From Branchiostoma floridae (lineage: Eukaryota > Chordata > Leptocardii > Amphioxiformes > Branchiostomatidae), in the NCBI RefSeq assembly GCF_000003815.2, contig NC_049988.1, positions 4,914,249 through 4,942,032 of the forward strand: a DNA stretch of 27,784 nucleotides, read 5' to 3'. The notes under the pieces are model-generated. The model did no database searches. It was not told the origin of the DNA and saw only the letters and a program-made list of their open reading frames with translations. How positions within the stretch are numbered: position 1 is the first letter of the stretch; every line of letters begins with the position of its first letter. Position numbers and translations under genes: made by a program. This document shows, in pieces, positions 27,342 through 27,784 of the stretch.

Positions 27342-27553
27342 TGGTGGTATCTCACTGCACTTGGGGCACCGGTGCAGCACTGCGGGGTTCGAAACGTACT
27401 CAAAAAATTTCAGAGATAAATTTTCAATATTATCTTTTTACGTATTACGCAATATCAAATCATACCAAAGTTCGAAACACAACGTTAACAGTGCCGCGGT
27501 GAGCAAACCCCAAGTGCCGCAACGGTGCCCCAAATATTGTTGAGATACCACCT
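27342..27553. mobile_element. PIF/Harbinger-like MITE, copy 2, inserted in a splice donor
   Basis: Termini TGGTGGTATCTCAC and GTTGAGATACCACCT are inverted copies (one end-base mismatch plus one internal) flanked by TAA at 27339-27341 and 27554-27556. The subterminal GCAGCACTGCGGGGTTCGAA and ATTTCAGAGATAAA blocks match the 18687-18924 element. The left TAA is part of the exon 4 donor GTAA. Confidence 0.8.
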
Positions 27554-27606
27554 TAAGAGCCCAACATGATTGAAAGTTCCTTACCTCCGTAGAAAGTGAA
27601 GGTTTT

Positions 27607-27660
27607 ACTTATATGTGTGTATGTGTGTGTGTGTTGTCACAGAATGGACAGTCTACAGGT

Positions 27661-27712
<52 letters not shown>

Positions 27713-27740
27713 GTGATCACAGAATGGGCAGCCTACAGGA

Positions 27741-27784
<44 letters not shown>
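27607..27784 (+). repeat. (GT)n microsatellite with duplicated spacer
   Basis: Three GT-rich runs are separated by two copies of CACAGAATGGRCAGYCTACAGG (about 27640-27661 and 27718-27740). The last run continues to the window edge. The unit is thus an approximately 80-base tandem repeat containing an expanding dinucleotide run. Confidence 0.9.

Noticed and set aside
27338-27502. Continuation of exon 4 frame past the donor
   Set aside because: The extension lies inside the MITE and does not resemble the VWA7-like protein.

Overview
The window looks like draft genomic DNA from an invertebrate chordate, most likely a lancelet (Branchiostoma). Three lines of evidence support this. Genes are split into small exons with GT..AG introns. 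Nearly every intron and intergenic stretch is packed with miniature inverted-repeat transposons, tRNA-derived SINEs, retroelement tails, Penelope-type hammerhead motifs and minisatellites. Three runs of N mark assembly gaps. The species call is recognition of repeat style plus gene structure, not a database result.

Three genes can be supported. (1) Plus strand, 1763-6279: the 3' part of a mucin-like type I membrane protein. Two small exons and the start of a large third one encode a ten-cysteine ectodomain. The third exon continues with a Thr-rich stalk of about ten-residue repeats (interrupted by a 487-N gap and an apparent frameshift), one membrane helix and a short tail. Its 5' exons are probably left of the window. 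(2) Minus strand, 14551-12887: two phase-matched exons of a type II membrane protein with a coiled-coil stalk; its C-terminal exons were not found. (3) Plus strand, 25043 to beyond the right edge: a VWA7-like secreted protein (signal peptide, N-terminal THxDLT region, then the segments that follow the vWA domain in VWA7). The exons that should encode the vWA domain are not between exon 1 and exon 2, although the flanking splice phases match.

Layout: 1-1460, old interspersed repeats and a Penelope/hammerhead remnant. 1763-6690, mucin-like gene with a large repeat-filled intron. 6690-8700, gene-poor DNA with a G19 run, a good CTCF-type motif and inverted-repeat elements. 8700-12880, mostly unrecognised intergenic DNA with an orphan PAN/apple-like exon fragment, a 0.8-kb ACCGGT minisatellite and a LINE-like tail. 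12887-14551, the minus-strand gene, with a tRNA-derived element and a MITE in its intron. 14600-24430, gene-poor, with at least five inverted-repeat elements, two copies of one SINE, a 25-bp perfect hairpin and a second hammerhead-like motif. 24431-27784, a tandemly duplicated promoter/signal-peptide segment followed by the VWA7-like gene.

The three genes do not form an obvious pathway. All encode secreted or membrane proteins, but nothing in the sequence links them functionally. The most interesting signals concern mobile DNA remodelling gene structure: a PIF/Harbinger-like MITE whose TAA target duplication is part of a splice donor, a duplicated acceptor plus exon start in the mucin-like gene, and a duplicated promoter plus signal peptide in front of the VWA7-like gene.
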